This document shows, piece after piece, positions 19,472 through 27,689 of a DNA stretch of 64,000 bases. Source of the stretch: JAILLW01 sp045629045 (GTDB lineage Bacteria > Bacillota > Clostridia > Lachnospirales > Lachnospiraceae). The position numbers and the translations under genes are program-made. The stretch spans positions 186,001-250,000 of the forward strand of contig JAZQQM010000004.1 in assembly GCA_045629045.1 (NCBI GenBank). The letters are read 5' to 3'. The first letter of the stretch is position 1, and every line of letters starts with the position of its first letter. Below the pieces are notes generated by a model. It searched no databases and was not told the origin of the DNA. It saw nothing but the letters and a program-made list of their open reading frames with translations.

Positions 19472-19473
19472 TT

Positions 19474-20622
19474 ATGAAAGAAATATATTTGGACAATTCA
19501 GCCACAACCAGAGTGCTTCCGGAAGTGGCAGATTTAATGGTAAGGGTTATGACCGAGGATTACGGGAATCCCAGTTCCATGCATAACAAGGGTGTTATCG
19601 CCGAAAAATATCTAAAAGAAGCCAAAGAGACTCTGGCGAAGATTCTAAAGGTAAGTGACAAAGAGATACTATTTACCTCCTGCGGAACAGAGTCCGATAA
19701 TATGGCGCTTTTTGGCGTAGCTGCAGCTAACGAGCGACGCGGAAAGCATATTATTACTACGAAGATAGAGCATCCTGCAATCCTAAGGGCTGCTGAACAA
19801 CTTGAGGCTCGCGGCTTTAAAATAACTTATCTCGGAACTGATGAACATGGTGTCATTTCCCTTGATGAATTGAAGAACGCAATTAACGACGAAACCATTC
19901 TTGTTTCTATTATGCATGTTAATAACGAAATAGGTTCGGTGCAGCCGATTGCCGAAGCAGGTGCGCTTATTAAGAGTATTAATCCGCAGATTGTATTTCA
20001 TGTTGATGCGGTTCAGAGCTTTGGCAAGTTTCGTATTTTTCCCAAGAAGATGAACATAGATCTTCTCAGCGTCAGTGGGCATAAAATTCATGGACCTAAG
20101 GGGATAGGTTTCCTTTATATTAGTGAGAAGACTAAAATAAATCCCATTATTTTCGGCGGCGGACAGCAAAACGGCATGCGTTCCGGAACTGAAAGCGTTC
20201 CTTCAATTGCGGGAATTGCGCTTGCGGCCAAGATGCTTTATGACAAACTTGACGAAGATGTTGATAAATTGTACGCTTTGAAAAAACACTTCGTAGATGA
20301 AGTGACAAAGATAGAGGATGTGACTGTTAACGGACTGCTTGGGGCTCCTCACGTGGTGAGCGTTTCCGTTAAGGACGTTCGCGCGGAGGTACTGCTTCAT
20401 TCCCTGGAGGACAAAGGTATATACGTTTCGGCAGGTTCGGCCTGCTCAACTCATAAGCGTGCCGCATCTGCTACACTTCTTGCGATTAATCTTGATAAGG
20501 CATTGCTTGAGTCTACAATACGATTTAGTTTTTCTGTCTTTACCACTAAGGAAGAGTTGGATTATACTATTGAAGCAATGAAGGAGCTTATTCCTATGCT
20601 CCGCAAATATACCAGGAGATAA
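19474..20622 (+). CDS. Cysteine desulfurase paired with ThiI (IscS/NifS-like)
   Basis: 382 residues; fold-type I PLP enzyme. Features: DNSATTR at the N-terminus, HVDAVQSFGK, the PLP-lysine motif SGHKIHGPKG near 202, RSGTES near 235 and the active-site Cys in SAGSACST near 323. It takes sulfur from cysteine as a persulfide. Its position 2 nt upstream of thiI suggests that it is the dedicated sulfur donor for 4-thiouridine synthesis, as with the desulfurase paired with ThiI in Bacillus, rather than a general Fe-S assembly enzyme (no iscU beside it). Confidence 0.92.
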   Translation: MKEIYLDNSATTRVLPEVADLMVRVMTEDYGNPSSMHNKGVIAEKYLKEAKETLAKILKVSDKEILFTSCGTESDNMALFGVAAANERRGKHIITTKIEHPAILRAAEQLEARGFKITYLGTDEHGVISLDELKNAINDETILVSIMHVNNEIGSVQPIAEAGALIKSINPQIVFHVDAVQSFGKFRIFPKKMNIDLLSVSGHKIHGPKGIGFLYISEKTKINPIIFGGGQQNGMRSGTESVPSIAGIALAAKMLYDKLDEDVDKLYALKKHFVDEVTKIEDVTVNGLLGAPHVVSVSVKDVRAEVLLHSLEDKGIYVSAGSACSTHKRAASATLLAINLDKALLESTIRFSFSVFTTKEELDYTIEAMKELIPMLRKYTRR

Positions 20623-20624
20623 TT

Positions 20625-21833
20625 ATGTACACAGCTTTTTTGATTAAGTACGCCGAGATAGGTGTTAAAGGAAAAAACAGATACGTTTTTGAGAATGCTC
20701 TTGTCAGCAGAATTAAGGCAGTTCTTCGGGAATGTGACGGTGAATTTAATGTGCCGAAATCCGACGGAAGAATTTTCGTATATGCTTTGTCCGATTTCGA
20801 TTATGATGAAGTGGTTGCGGCACTTAAGAGAGTATTCGGTATAAGCGGCATCTGCCCCATGACAGAGATGGAGGTTGCGCCTGTTGATGAGGTTGGCCCT
20901 GAGGTAGTTAAATTCGTACGTGAGAATGTAATCAATGACCCTGCTGTTCGGACTAAGAGTAATGACGGCAGTGTCACGTTTAAGGTTAACACACGCCGTG
21001 CACGCAAAACGTATCCTACCAATTCAATGGAGATGAACGCCGAACTTGGCGGATACATATTAGATGCTTTCCCTAACATGAAGGTGGATGTTCATGAACC
21101 TGATGTGATGATTCACGTTGAGATTCGTGAAAAGATTTTTATGTATGCAATGGAAATCCCCGGTCCCGGCGGTATGCCTCTTGGAACCAACGGTAAGGCA
21201 ATGTTGCTTCTGTCCGGAGGAATTGATTCTCCTGTTGCAGGATACATGATTTCAAAGCGTGGTGTTAAACTGGATGCTGTTTATTTCCATGCTCCACCCT
21301 ATACTTCGGAGCGTGCCAAGAAAAAGGTTGTTGATCTTGCCAAACTTGTTGCCAAGTATTCAGGTCCCATTAACCTTCATGTAATCAATTTTACTGATAT
21401 TCAGTTATATATTTACGAGAAATGTCCTCATGATGAGCTTACGATTATCATGCGTCGATATATGATGAAGATAGCAGAAGATATTGCCAAGCAGAATGAC
21501 TGCCTCGGACTTATTACAGGTGAATCGCTGGGTCAGGTAGCTTCCCAGACTATCCATTCCCTGGCTGTTACCAACGAGGTATGTACGCTTCCTGTATTCC
21601 GTCCGCTTATCGGAATGGACAAGGGCGAAATCGTTGCTATCTCCGAAAAGATAGATACTTATGAGACGTCAATACTTCCTTTTGAGGATTGCTGCACAAT
21701 TTTTGTTGCCAAGCATCCTGTAACGAAGCCCAATCTTAATGTTATTAAGAAACACGAGCTTAACCTTGACGAAAAGATTGATGAATTGTATCAGACAGCT
21801 CTTGATACAGATGAGGTTATAGTTATTGAGTAA
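20625..21833 (+). CDS. thiI: tRNA 4-thiouridine synthetase (sulfurtransferase), no rhodanese domain
   Basis: 402 residues. N-terminal ferredoxin-like and THUMP domains (about 1-170) bind tRNA; the PP-loop ATPase has LLSGGIDSPVAGYM near 188. There is no C-terminal rhodanese domain of the E. coli type, the usual Gram-positive form, fitting a direct sulfur relay from the adjacent desulfurase. It produces s4U8 in tRNA and can supply sulfur for thiamine. Two nt separate it from the desulfurase gene. Confidence 0.95.
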   Translation: MYTAFLIKYAEIGVKGKNRYVFENALVSRIKAVLRECDGEFNVPKSDGRIFVYALSDFDYDEVVAALKRVFGISGICPMTEMEVAPVDEVGPEVVKFVRENVINDPAVRTKSNDGSVTFKVNTRRARKTYPTNSMEMNAELGGYILDAFPNMKVDVHEPDVMIHVEIREKIFMYAMEIPGPGGMPLGTNGKAMLLLSGGIDSPVAGYMISKRGVKLDAVYFHAPPYTSERAKKKVVDLAKLVAKYSGPINLHVINFTDIQLYIYEKCPHDELTIIMRRYMMKIAEDIAKQNDCLGLITGESLGQVASQTIHSLAVTNEVCTLPVFRPLIGMDKGEIVAISEKIDTYETSILPFEDCCTIFVAKHPVTKPNLNVIKKHELNLDEKIDELYQTALDTDEVIVIE

Positions 21834-21845
21834 TTGAGATATAGC

Positions 21846-21867
21846 AAAACCGGCCGGTTTTTATTTT
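21846..21867. terminator. Probable terminator between convergent thiI and lipoprotein genes
   Basis: A 16-bp palindrome AAAACCGG/CCGGTTTT (21846-21861) followed by TTATTTT on the plus strand. The stem can fold with a small loop; it sits 12 nt after the thiI stop and 35 nt before the end of the convergent gene. Confidence 0.6.
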
Positions 21868-21896
21868 CGTAAGAATATATTTTTAGAATATCGGGA

Positions 21897-22982
21897 TTAG
21901 AAATCCTTATATATTACCTGCATCATCGCATTGGCCTCTTCTGTAAGCCCAAGTTCCGCTTCGTGTTCTGTAAGCATATCTTGAATTTCCTTGGCACCGT
22001 AATATTCGATTCCGTGCTCATCGTAGAAATTTATTACAGATGAGTCAGGATTTATATCTTTGCCCATGGAGTCGCAGAAGCAGAAGAAATATGTGCTAAG
22101 GTACGCCATATAGTCTTCGTCCGCATAATCGGAATAATAATCGAAGTCTTCAAAAGTGTATGAGTCACAGCCAATCGGTTCGTCGCCGCCGCTATACAAA
22201 TCCGAAGGATAATCAGAAGGAACAATGATGTCCGGGATGTAGTAATACGGGATAACTGCCATTGATAAGTCCATCTCCGTATCGCACAGATAATCAAAAA
22301 CTCTTTCGCCGTCAGCGCTTATAAAGGACTTGGTAAAGGTGCTTGATGAAGCTCCGTTGCTTCCGCCGTTAGTGATTATTCCGGCCTCTGTAACGGTAGT
22401 GTATCCGCGACTGCTATTGTTTTCGGTGTAGATGTGATTTACCATATTGTTCTCTATATTAAAGAACATATAGTAAATGAATTCATCATAGCCTTCATTA
22501 TCATACTTCTGATAAACAACAAGCTCGTCATTTCCGTCAAGTCCGCCGTCAAAATATGCGTAACCTCTTTCGGTCTGCTCGAAATGATCCTCGCCGTCGC
22601 CGAAGAATTCATCGGTTATGAAATCTTCGTAATAATCAATGATATCCGTCAGCATAAATTCATTAACATCTCTGTCTTCAAGCACACAATATGCAAGTCC
22701 GTCGTTAAACAGGAAATCCTCGTATAATGCATGACGCTCTTCATCACTTAATTCAGTGGTTTCATCATTATTGGTGTTATCGGCCTCTTCGCGGACTTCT
22801 TCATCGGCTGCGATGTCTTCTGCATTATCTGATGTGTCGTCTTCAACTTCTAAATCTTCGTTATCATTTTCATCAGTAGCTTCGTTCTTGGTAACTTTCT
22901 CATCCTTGGCATCGGATTTACATCCGTTTAGTGATGCAACAAGCATAGTTGAAATTAATAAACTAACTAAAAACTTTTTCAT
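21897..22982 (-). CDS. Lipoprotein of unknown function, acidic
   Basis: About 361 residues. MKKFLVSLLISTMLVASLNGC is a lipoprotein signal with the lipobox Cys near position 21. A low-complexity Asp/Glu/Asn/Thr linker (about 25-75) leads to a globular domain rich in Tyr, Asp and Glu. The start at 22982 is preferred because the signal begins there; an ATG four codons upstream also has a GGAG. No family recognised. It would sit on the outer face of the membrane. Confidence 0.65.
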   Translation of the reverse strand: MKKFLVSLLISTMLVASLNGCKSDAKDEKVTKNEATDENDNEDLEVEDDTSDNAEDIAADEEVREEADNTNNDETTELSDEERHALYEDFLFNDGLAYCVLEDRDVNEFMLTDIIDYYEDFITDEFFGDGEDHFEQTERGYAYFDGGLDGNDELVVYQKYDNEGYDEFIYYMFFNIENNMVNHIYTENNSSRGYTTVTEAGIITNGGSNGASSSTFTKSFISADGERVFDYLCDTEMDLSMAVIPYYYIPDIIVPSDYPSDLYSGGDEPIGCDSYTFEDFDYYSDYADEDYMAYLSTYFFCFCDSMGKDINPDSSVINFYDEHGIEYYGAKEIQDMLTEHEAELGLTEEANAMMQVIYKDF

Positions 22983-23089
22983 AATAATCTCCATTCCACT
23001 CTCCGGATTCCTTGGCAGAATCTGTGAAATAAATCATTTTGATAATAGTACAAAGCACTTACCGTGACAACCTACCAATTATGGTAGAG

Positions 23090-23408
23090 TGTGACAGTAG
23101 GGACGGTTCTTTTTGTCACATTTATCATTATTTGTATAGTGAAGATATGGTATTTACTATATTTTTATTAGGGAGTTCTCGTGCAGTTCTTGGTGTTGCC
23201 TTTTATCAGGTATGCGATAGCAGGATGCTATCGCAAGAACTAATTGAGCCATGGATGGCGAATAGTTCGGTACCGTGCCGTTGATTGGATAGGTTTGGTT
23301 GCAACACTTAGAAATGCTAGAGAACGGACTCAAAAATAAAGTAAATACCATATCTTCACGATATTTATAAACTAAAATGTGACAAAAAGAACCGTCCCCA
23401 CTGTCACA
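23090..23408. repeat. Palindromic repeat element A with TGTGACA/TGTCACA ends
   Basis: A 319-bp non-coding element filling most of the ~420-bp gap between the lipoprotein gene and mtaB. Each end is a ~31-bp unit that starts TGTGACA, contains GGGACGGTTCTT and ends TGTCACA; the two ends are in inverted orientation. Inside, 23139-23158 is the exact reverse complement of 23340-23359, and weaker complementarity continues inward (GTTCTC...TTCT...GTGTTGC against its counterpart). A small hairpin GCGATAGC/GCTATCGC lies at the tip. A 48-bp core (23235-23282) recurs in element B. No transposase is encoded. The right end supplies the stop codon of mtaB. Confidence 0.85.
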
Positions 23409-24711
23409 ATTCGTAAGTGATTTTCTTAATAAGGCCACCGAGGTCTTCGCCGCTGTCTGCTACGCTGCAAAGTATATACTCTTTCGTGTGCCCTACCCAA
23501 CGGCCGTCTTTTAATTCTTCAAAGAGAACTTCCACATCTTTTCCTGCATATGAACTACGATATTGTGCTGATAATTCTTCATCAAGTTTAAGAAGGCGGT
23601 CGGAACGTATATCTTTGTCTGCATCGGAAACCTGATTGGGAAGTTTATCTGCCACGGTGTTTCTGCGGCGGGAATATTTAAATACATGCATTTCAAAGAA
23701 TTTGATTTCATTAAGGAAGTTATAGGTGATTTTGAATTCTTCGTCTGTTTCACCGGGGAAACCTACAATTACATCGGTTGTTACGGCCGGGTTGTCGAAA
23801 TAAGCGCGTAACAGTTTAACGGCATGTTTAAATTCGGCCGTTGTGTACTTTCTGTTCATACGCTTTAGAGTTTCGTCGCATCCGCTTTGGAGGGATAAAT
23901 GGAAGTGAGGACAGATGGCCTCAACTTTACTTAGTCTGTTAAGGAATTCCTCTGTTATAAGGCGCGGCTCCAAAGAACCAAGTCGTATTCTTGATATTCC
24001 GGGGATTTTAGCAACTTCTTCTATTACATTAAGTAAGTCTTCGTTGGTGTAGCCCTGTTCTTTGGCCACAATGTTATAGTTTTCACCATGAAAATCAAGC
24101 CCGTAGGAACTAAGATGAATTCCTGTAAGAACCACTTCCTTATATCCGTTGCCGGCTAACGATTTGGCTTCTTTCAATATGTCATTTAGCTTTCGCGAAC
24201 GTATGCGTCCACGGGCTAAGGGAATTGCACAATATGAACAAAACTGGTTACAGCCGTCCTGAATTTTCATAAATGCACGGGTATGTTCGGAAGTGTGGGT
24301 GATGAGCATGTTCTCGTAAGGAACGGGGGCGGTAAGATCGGAAACATGGAAGGCTGTGGTGGTGCGGTCATTTATATACTTTGTAATAATATCCGCAATT
24401 TCGCTTTTATGATTATTTCCGATAGCTATATCTACAGCGGTATCGGTACCGGCACCTTTAGTGTCGGTCTGCACATAACAGCCTACGGCAACAACTATGG
24501 CATCAGGATTTTCCTTCTTGGCCCTATGTAACATTTGCCTGCTTTTCCTGTCTGCAATGTTAGTAACTGTACATGTGTTTACGACATAAATGTCAGCTTT
24601 TGTGTCAAATGGCACAATTTCATAGCCGTTTTCTGCCATTTTTTGTTGCATATATTCCAATTCATATTCGTTAACCTTGCATCCGAGGTTTCTAAATGCT
24701 ACTTTTTTCAT
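23404..24711 (-). CDS. mtaB: tRNA (N6-threonylcarbamoyladenosine(37)-C2)-methylthiotransferase
   Basis: About 435 residues from the ATG at 24711 (AAGGG upstream); a longer ATG start at 24768 would add a non-conserved 19 residues. The N-terminal UPF0004 domain begins KKVAFRNLGCKVN with three cluster Cys; the radical SAM motif CNQFCSYCAIP is near 150; a C-terminal TRAM domain is present. LGCKVNEYE is the MtaB-type beginning. It converts t6A37 to ms2t6A37. The last codon and TGA lie in the end repeat of palindromic element A, so the natural C-terminus may have been modified by the insertion. Divergent from the HPr-like gene. Confidence 0.93.
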   Translation of the reverse strand: MKKVAFRNLGCKVNEYELEYMQQKMAENGYEIVPFDTKADIYVVNTCTVTNIADRKSRQMLHRAKKENPDAIVVAVGCYVQTDTKGAGTDTAVDIAIGNNHKSEIADIITKYINDRTTTAFHVSDLTAPVPYENMLITHTSEHTRAFMKIQDGCNQFCSYCAIPLARGRIRSRKLNDILKEAKSLAGNGYKEVVLTGIHLSSYGLDFHGENYNIVAKEQGYTNEDLLNVIEEVAKIPGISRIRLGSLEPRLITEEFLNRLSKVEAICPHFHLSLQSGCDETLKRMNRKYTTAEFKHAVKLLRAYFDNPAVTTDVIVGFPGETDEEFKITYNFLNEIKFFEMHVFKYSRRRNTVADKLPNQVSDADKDIRSDRLLKLDEELSAQYRSSYAGKDVEVLFEELKDGRWVGHTKEYILCSVADSGEDLGGLIKKITYEL

Positions 24712-24745
24712 ATATTTACCCTTGTTTTTTCGTCCTTTTTGCGGA

Positions 24746-24774
24746 TTGACTTTTGAGGTCCTACACATTAGTAT
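24746..24774 (+). promoter_or_regulatory. Sigma-A promoter of the HPr-like gene
   Basis: TTGACT (24746-24751), 17-bp spacer, TAGTAT (24769-24774), 38 nt upstream of the ATG at 24813; the transcript has AAAGGAGG before the start. Confidence 0.7.
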
Positions 24775-24812
24775 ATAGTCAGAAGGTATGAAATTAAAGG
24801 AGGAATTTAGTT

Positions 24813-25043
24813 ATGAAGACAGTACAGATTTCATTAAACTCAATCGACAAGGTTAAGTCTTTCGTAAATGATATTACTAAGTTTGATTATGACTTTGATT
24901 TAGTATCTGGCAGATACGTAATCGACGCTAAGTCTATTATGGGTATCTTCAGCCTTGATCTTTCAAAGCCCATCGACTTAAATATTCATGCTGAAGACAA
25001 TGTTGATGAAGTACTCGAGACATTAAAGCCTTACACAATCTAA
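24813..25043 (+). CDS. HPr-like small protein without the phosphorylatable histidine
   Basis: 76 residues. The pattern of strands and helices and the block SGRYVIDAKSIMGIFSLDLSKPIDL match PTS phosphocarrier HPr around the Ser46 region (KSIMGIFSL). The N-terminal HARPA-type active-site His15 is absent: the region reads SLNSIDKVKSFV. It therefore cannot pass phosphate in the usual way; the Ser46 region is retained, so a regulatory or structural role is possible (inference). Own promoter and terminator, hence monocistronic. Similar proteins occur across Lachnospiraceae. Confidence 0.8.
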   Translation: MKTVQISLNSIDKVKSFVNDITKFDYDFDLVSGRYVIDAKSIMGIFSLDLSKPIDLNIHAEDNVDEVLETLKPYTI

Positions 25044-25073
25044 TTGTGTAGCTTTAATACTTCAGAAGATTAG

Positions 25074-25101
25074 GCGCATTCCTCACGGAATGCGCTTTTT
25101 T
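25074..25101 (+). terminator. Rho-independent terminator
   Basis: GCGCATTCC (25074-25082), TCAC loop, GGAATGCGC (25087-25095), followed by six T. Ends the HPr-like transcript. Confidence 0.92.
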
Positions 25102-25116
25102 ATAATTTGCGTGATT

Positions 25117-26496
25117 TTATTCATTCGTTTCCAACGCAAAAGCGGGCCATAGACATCCAACCATTATTTCAGGAAGAATAAACCGTGGATCTTGAGCGGG
25201 AATGGAAAGAAGCATCATACAGTTAACAAAAAAAATAGGTAAAAGGGTAGACATATAAATCCAACGTCGTTTAATACATAAAATGACGATGGATATTAAT
25301 ATTATTAAAAACGACAATCCACCGCTGTATGTTATGTTTCGCAAAACAGTGTTGTTCTTTACAAATGAGATGATTGGACAAGTAAAATTATATGCTATGC
25401 TTGGCCGAGCTTTCCATTCCGGAAAAGTTTCGGCCAATTCTTCACTGTTTCCAAATGTTGGCATTAACCACATATAGCCTCCTTTTGGACGCCGGATGCT
25501 CCATACCATATTATTCATTCGGAATAATTTATAAGTATAGTCTATAGGGTGGGAGAAAAAGTATTTGACATTAGCAATTAGCAACTCACCACGTAAATCT
25601 AGTGTATCAACTTTATCAACATCATGTCCGATACCGCCATATACGCGTGATAAGGTATCGGCCCAATATATGTTAGAATTGTAACTGTCCTGCCAACGTT
25701 CTAAAGGCATGATTTTTTCCATCGTAGTAACAATATTTTCATCTAATTCAAAATCAGCCACAGAATATCCGCCCAGCATATATAATGGCATAGTACATGA
25801 AACATATTTTGGCGGTTCTTCCAATTCATATTTATTTAACAAGTATGTCCTGAAACAACTAAAGAGTATAAGGGTGATGGTTGAAAAGACAAGAATAGAA
25901 ATACATTCTCGTTTTTTATTTGCCTTAAGGAGAAATGCGGAAAACAGAATAATTCCCACAAAAACGGGCAACCAACTCATGTGACGCATACAAGACAGAA
26001 AGAAAAACCATAGGCATAGTTCAAGAAGATATGATTTTTTACATCCTTCTTTAGCTATGTAGAGTAATGTTATAGTAATTCCCAATACAGAGATGGAAAA
26101 AGGAACATCTTTAAAAAAAATAGTTATATATTCATATGCTGCAATCCCAAAGGTAAGTGAAAATACAGTGTAGAGAATTAATGAAGAGGGCTTACAATAT
26201 TTTTTAAGATAGTAAACGATTCTGAATTGAACATAAAGCCACAAAAGCCCATGAAATACTACCATGGTATGCGGCGTGCCGAAATAATACATAACAGCCT
26301 TCGTAAATAAATAGTACGTAACAGGATGCCAATCATTGAATCTGTCTTCAAGAAAAATGTGTCTCAAAATATTTGTTGCATCACTGGGAATAGCAGCTGG
26401 ATAAACGCTGAGTATCATTAGTATGGTTACTATAAAAATGCATACATATGAAAATATGGCAAGATAGGTACATCGGGAAAATTTGTATTTTTTCAT
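25117..26496 (-). CDS. Polytopic membrane protein, DUF6020-like (homologue of 2545-4152)
   Basis: 459 residues, about ten hydrophobic segments. Comparable blocks to the protein at 2545: a first loop with YPAAIPSDATN and a nearby HP-x-TYYLF (versus HEPLGYTLL), FFKDVPF (versus SLWKDTVF), CMRHMSWLP (versus FFRNNGIYV), IMPLERW (versus IMPVEMW) and PRFILPE near the end. A membrane-embedded transferase of the GT-C type is a reasonable guess, not shown. AAAGGGGG lies upstream. It stands alone here, away from the glycan loci. Confidence 0.55.
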   Translation of the reverse strand: MKKYKFSRCTYLAIFSYVCIFIVTILMILSVYPAAIPSDATNILRHIFLEDRFNDWHPVTYYLFTKAVMYYFGTPHTMVVFHGLLWLYVQFRIVYYLKKYCKPSSLILYTVFSLTFGIAAYEYITIFFKDVPFSISVLGITITLLYIAKEGCKKSYLLELCLWFFFLSCMRHMSWLPVFVGIILFSAFLLKANKKRECISILVFSTITLILFSCFRTYLLNKYELEEPPKYVSCTMPLYMLGGYSVADFELDENIVTTMEKIMPLERWQDSYNSNIYWADTLSRVYGGIGHDVDKVDTLDLRGELLIANVKYFFSHPIDYTYKLFRMNNMVWSIRRPKGGYMWLMPTFGNSEELAETFPEWKARPSIAYNFTCPIISFVKNNTVLRNITYSGGLSFLIILISIVILCIKRRWIYMSTLLPIFFVNCMMLLSIPAQDPRFILPEIMVGCLWPAFALETNE

Positions 26497-26610
26497 ATAT
26501 TATATGCCCCCTTTCGTATCGGAACAAATCAGACCATCTTATATTATATCAAAAACAGATACAATTGTAATATGCTATTGTTTCGATGCGTTTATCATAG
26601 CTTGATAAAT

Positions 26611-26639
26611 TTGAAATTCTGCATTAAATGCGGTAAAAT
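26611..26639 (+). promoter_or_regulatory. Sigma-A promoter of the ireB operon
   Basis: TTGAAA (26611-26616), 17-bp spacer, TAAAAT (26634-26639), 42 nt upstream of the ATG at 26682. Confidence 0.65.
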
Positions 26640-26681
26640 GTATCTTTAGGTATGCCCAAGGGTATGTATTGGAGGATAGTA

Positions 26682-26942
26682 ATGGAAGATTTAGGAAACA
26701 CACAATTTTTTCAGGTAGAGACTGATTCGGCAACGGTTAAGGACGTGCTTCATGAGGTATGCGATGCCATGAATGACAAAGGGTATAACCCGGTTAATCA
26801 GATTGTAGGATATATTATGTCAGGTGACCCTACATATGTTACCTCACATATGGGTGCACGTTCCAAGATTATGAAGCTCGAAAGAGATGAAATAGTAGAG
26901 GAACTTCTTAACGCTTATATACAGACGAATCACTGGGATTAA
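26682..26942 (+). CDS. ireB: IreB family regulatory phosphoprotein (UPF0297)
   Basis: About 86 residues starting MEDLGNTQFF; GGAGG lies 6 nt upstream, whereas the ATG 30 nt earlier lacks a site and adds a non-family leader. The block KGYNPVNQIVGYIMSGDPTYV and the C-terminal KLERDEIVEELL are the UPF0297 signature. In enterococci IreB is phosphorylated by the PASTA kinase IreK and influences cell-wall stress and cephalosporin tolerance. It sits directly before ruvX and yrzB, the standard Firmicutes order. Confidence 0.92.
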   Translation: MEDLGNTQFFQVETDSATVKDVLHEVCDAMNDKGYNPVNQIVGYIMSGDPTYVTSHMGARSKIMKLERDEIVEELLNAYIQTNHWD

Positions 26943-26994
26943 GCGACGAAGCAATTCGCCGAAAGGCTACTTAATAACTAATTAGGAATTATAC

Positions 26995-27423
26995 ATGCGA
27001 ATAATGGGACTGGATTACGGCTCTAAGACGGTAGGTGTGGCGATTTCCGATCCGCTTCTTATTACGGCACAGGGTGTGGAGATAATAAGACGTAAGGACG
27101 AGAACAAGCTTCGCCAAACCTTGGCTCGTATCGAAGAACTGATAACAGAATATGAAGTAAGTGAGATTGTGCTGGGACTTCCCAAACATATGAATAATGA
27201 TGTGGGAGTAAGAGCTGAGTTATCCCTTGAGTTTAAAGAAAAGCTTGAAAGAAGAACAGGGCTTCCTGTTGTAATGCATGACGAGAGACTTACTACAGTT
27301 GTGGCAGATAAGACTATGATGGAAGCGGGCGTTCGCCGTGAAGACCGTAAGGATTATGTGGATATGATTGCAGCTACGCTTATTTTACAAAACTATCTTG
27401 ATATGCGAAGCAATGGTAATTAA
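26995..27423 (+). CDS. ruvX: Holliday junction resolvase-like RNase H-fold protein (YqgF/RuvX)
   Basis: 142 residues, family length. MRIMGLDYGSKTVGVAISDP carries the first catalytic Asp; EIVLGLPKHMNN near 60 and HDERLTT near 98 carry the others, with DYVDMIAAT at the C-terminus. The family resolves recombination intermediates or processes pre-16S rRNA. Between ireB and yrzB as usual. Confidence 0.93.
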   Translation: MRIMGLDYGSKTVGVAISDPLLITAQGVEIIRRKDENKLRQTLARIEELITEYEVSEIVLGLPKHMNNDVGVRAELSLEFKEKLERRTGLPVVMHDERLTTVVADKTMMEAGVRREDRKDYVDMIAATLILQNYLDMRSNGN

Positions 27424-27437
27424 CTAAAGAGGAACTA

Positions 27438-27689
27438 ATGGAAAAGATTACATTTGAATTGGATAATAACGAAAAAGCCGAATTCTTCGTTCTTGAGCAG
27501 GCGAAGCTATTTGGCCACAATTATATCCTGGTTACCGAAGAGGAGGAGGGCGATGCTGAGGCTCTTATCCTAAAGGAAGTCGGTACATCAAAGCAGGATA
27601 CTACTTATGAAATAGTTACGGATGATGACGAACTTAGTGCATTGTCATCATTGTTTGAGAGTTTGTTGGAGGACTGCGCACTTGAGTAA
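27438..27689 (+). CDS. yrzB: DUF1292 family protein (YrzB-like)
   Basis: 83 residues, highly acidic. The beta-strand-rich N-terminus (ITFELDNNEKAEFFVLE) and the DELSALSSLFESLLED tail match DUF1292/UPF0473. Function unknown; nearly always encoded after ruvX. Its last 8 nt overlap the preferred start of the RNase J gene. Confidence 0.88.
   Translation: MEKITFELDNNEKAEFFVLEQAKLFGHNYILVTEEEEGDAEALILKEVGTSKQDTTYEIVTDDDELSALSSLFESLLEDCALE

Noticed and set aside
23039..23284. Frames inside palindromic elements A, B and C as genes
   Set aside because: They run through the end units in both directions and encode no recognisable domain; the DNA palindromes explain them.
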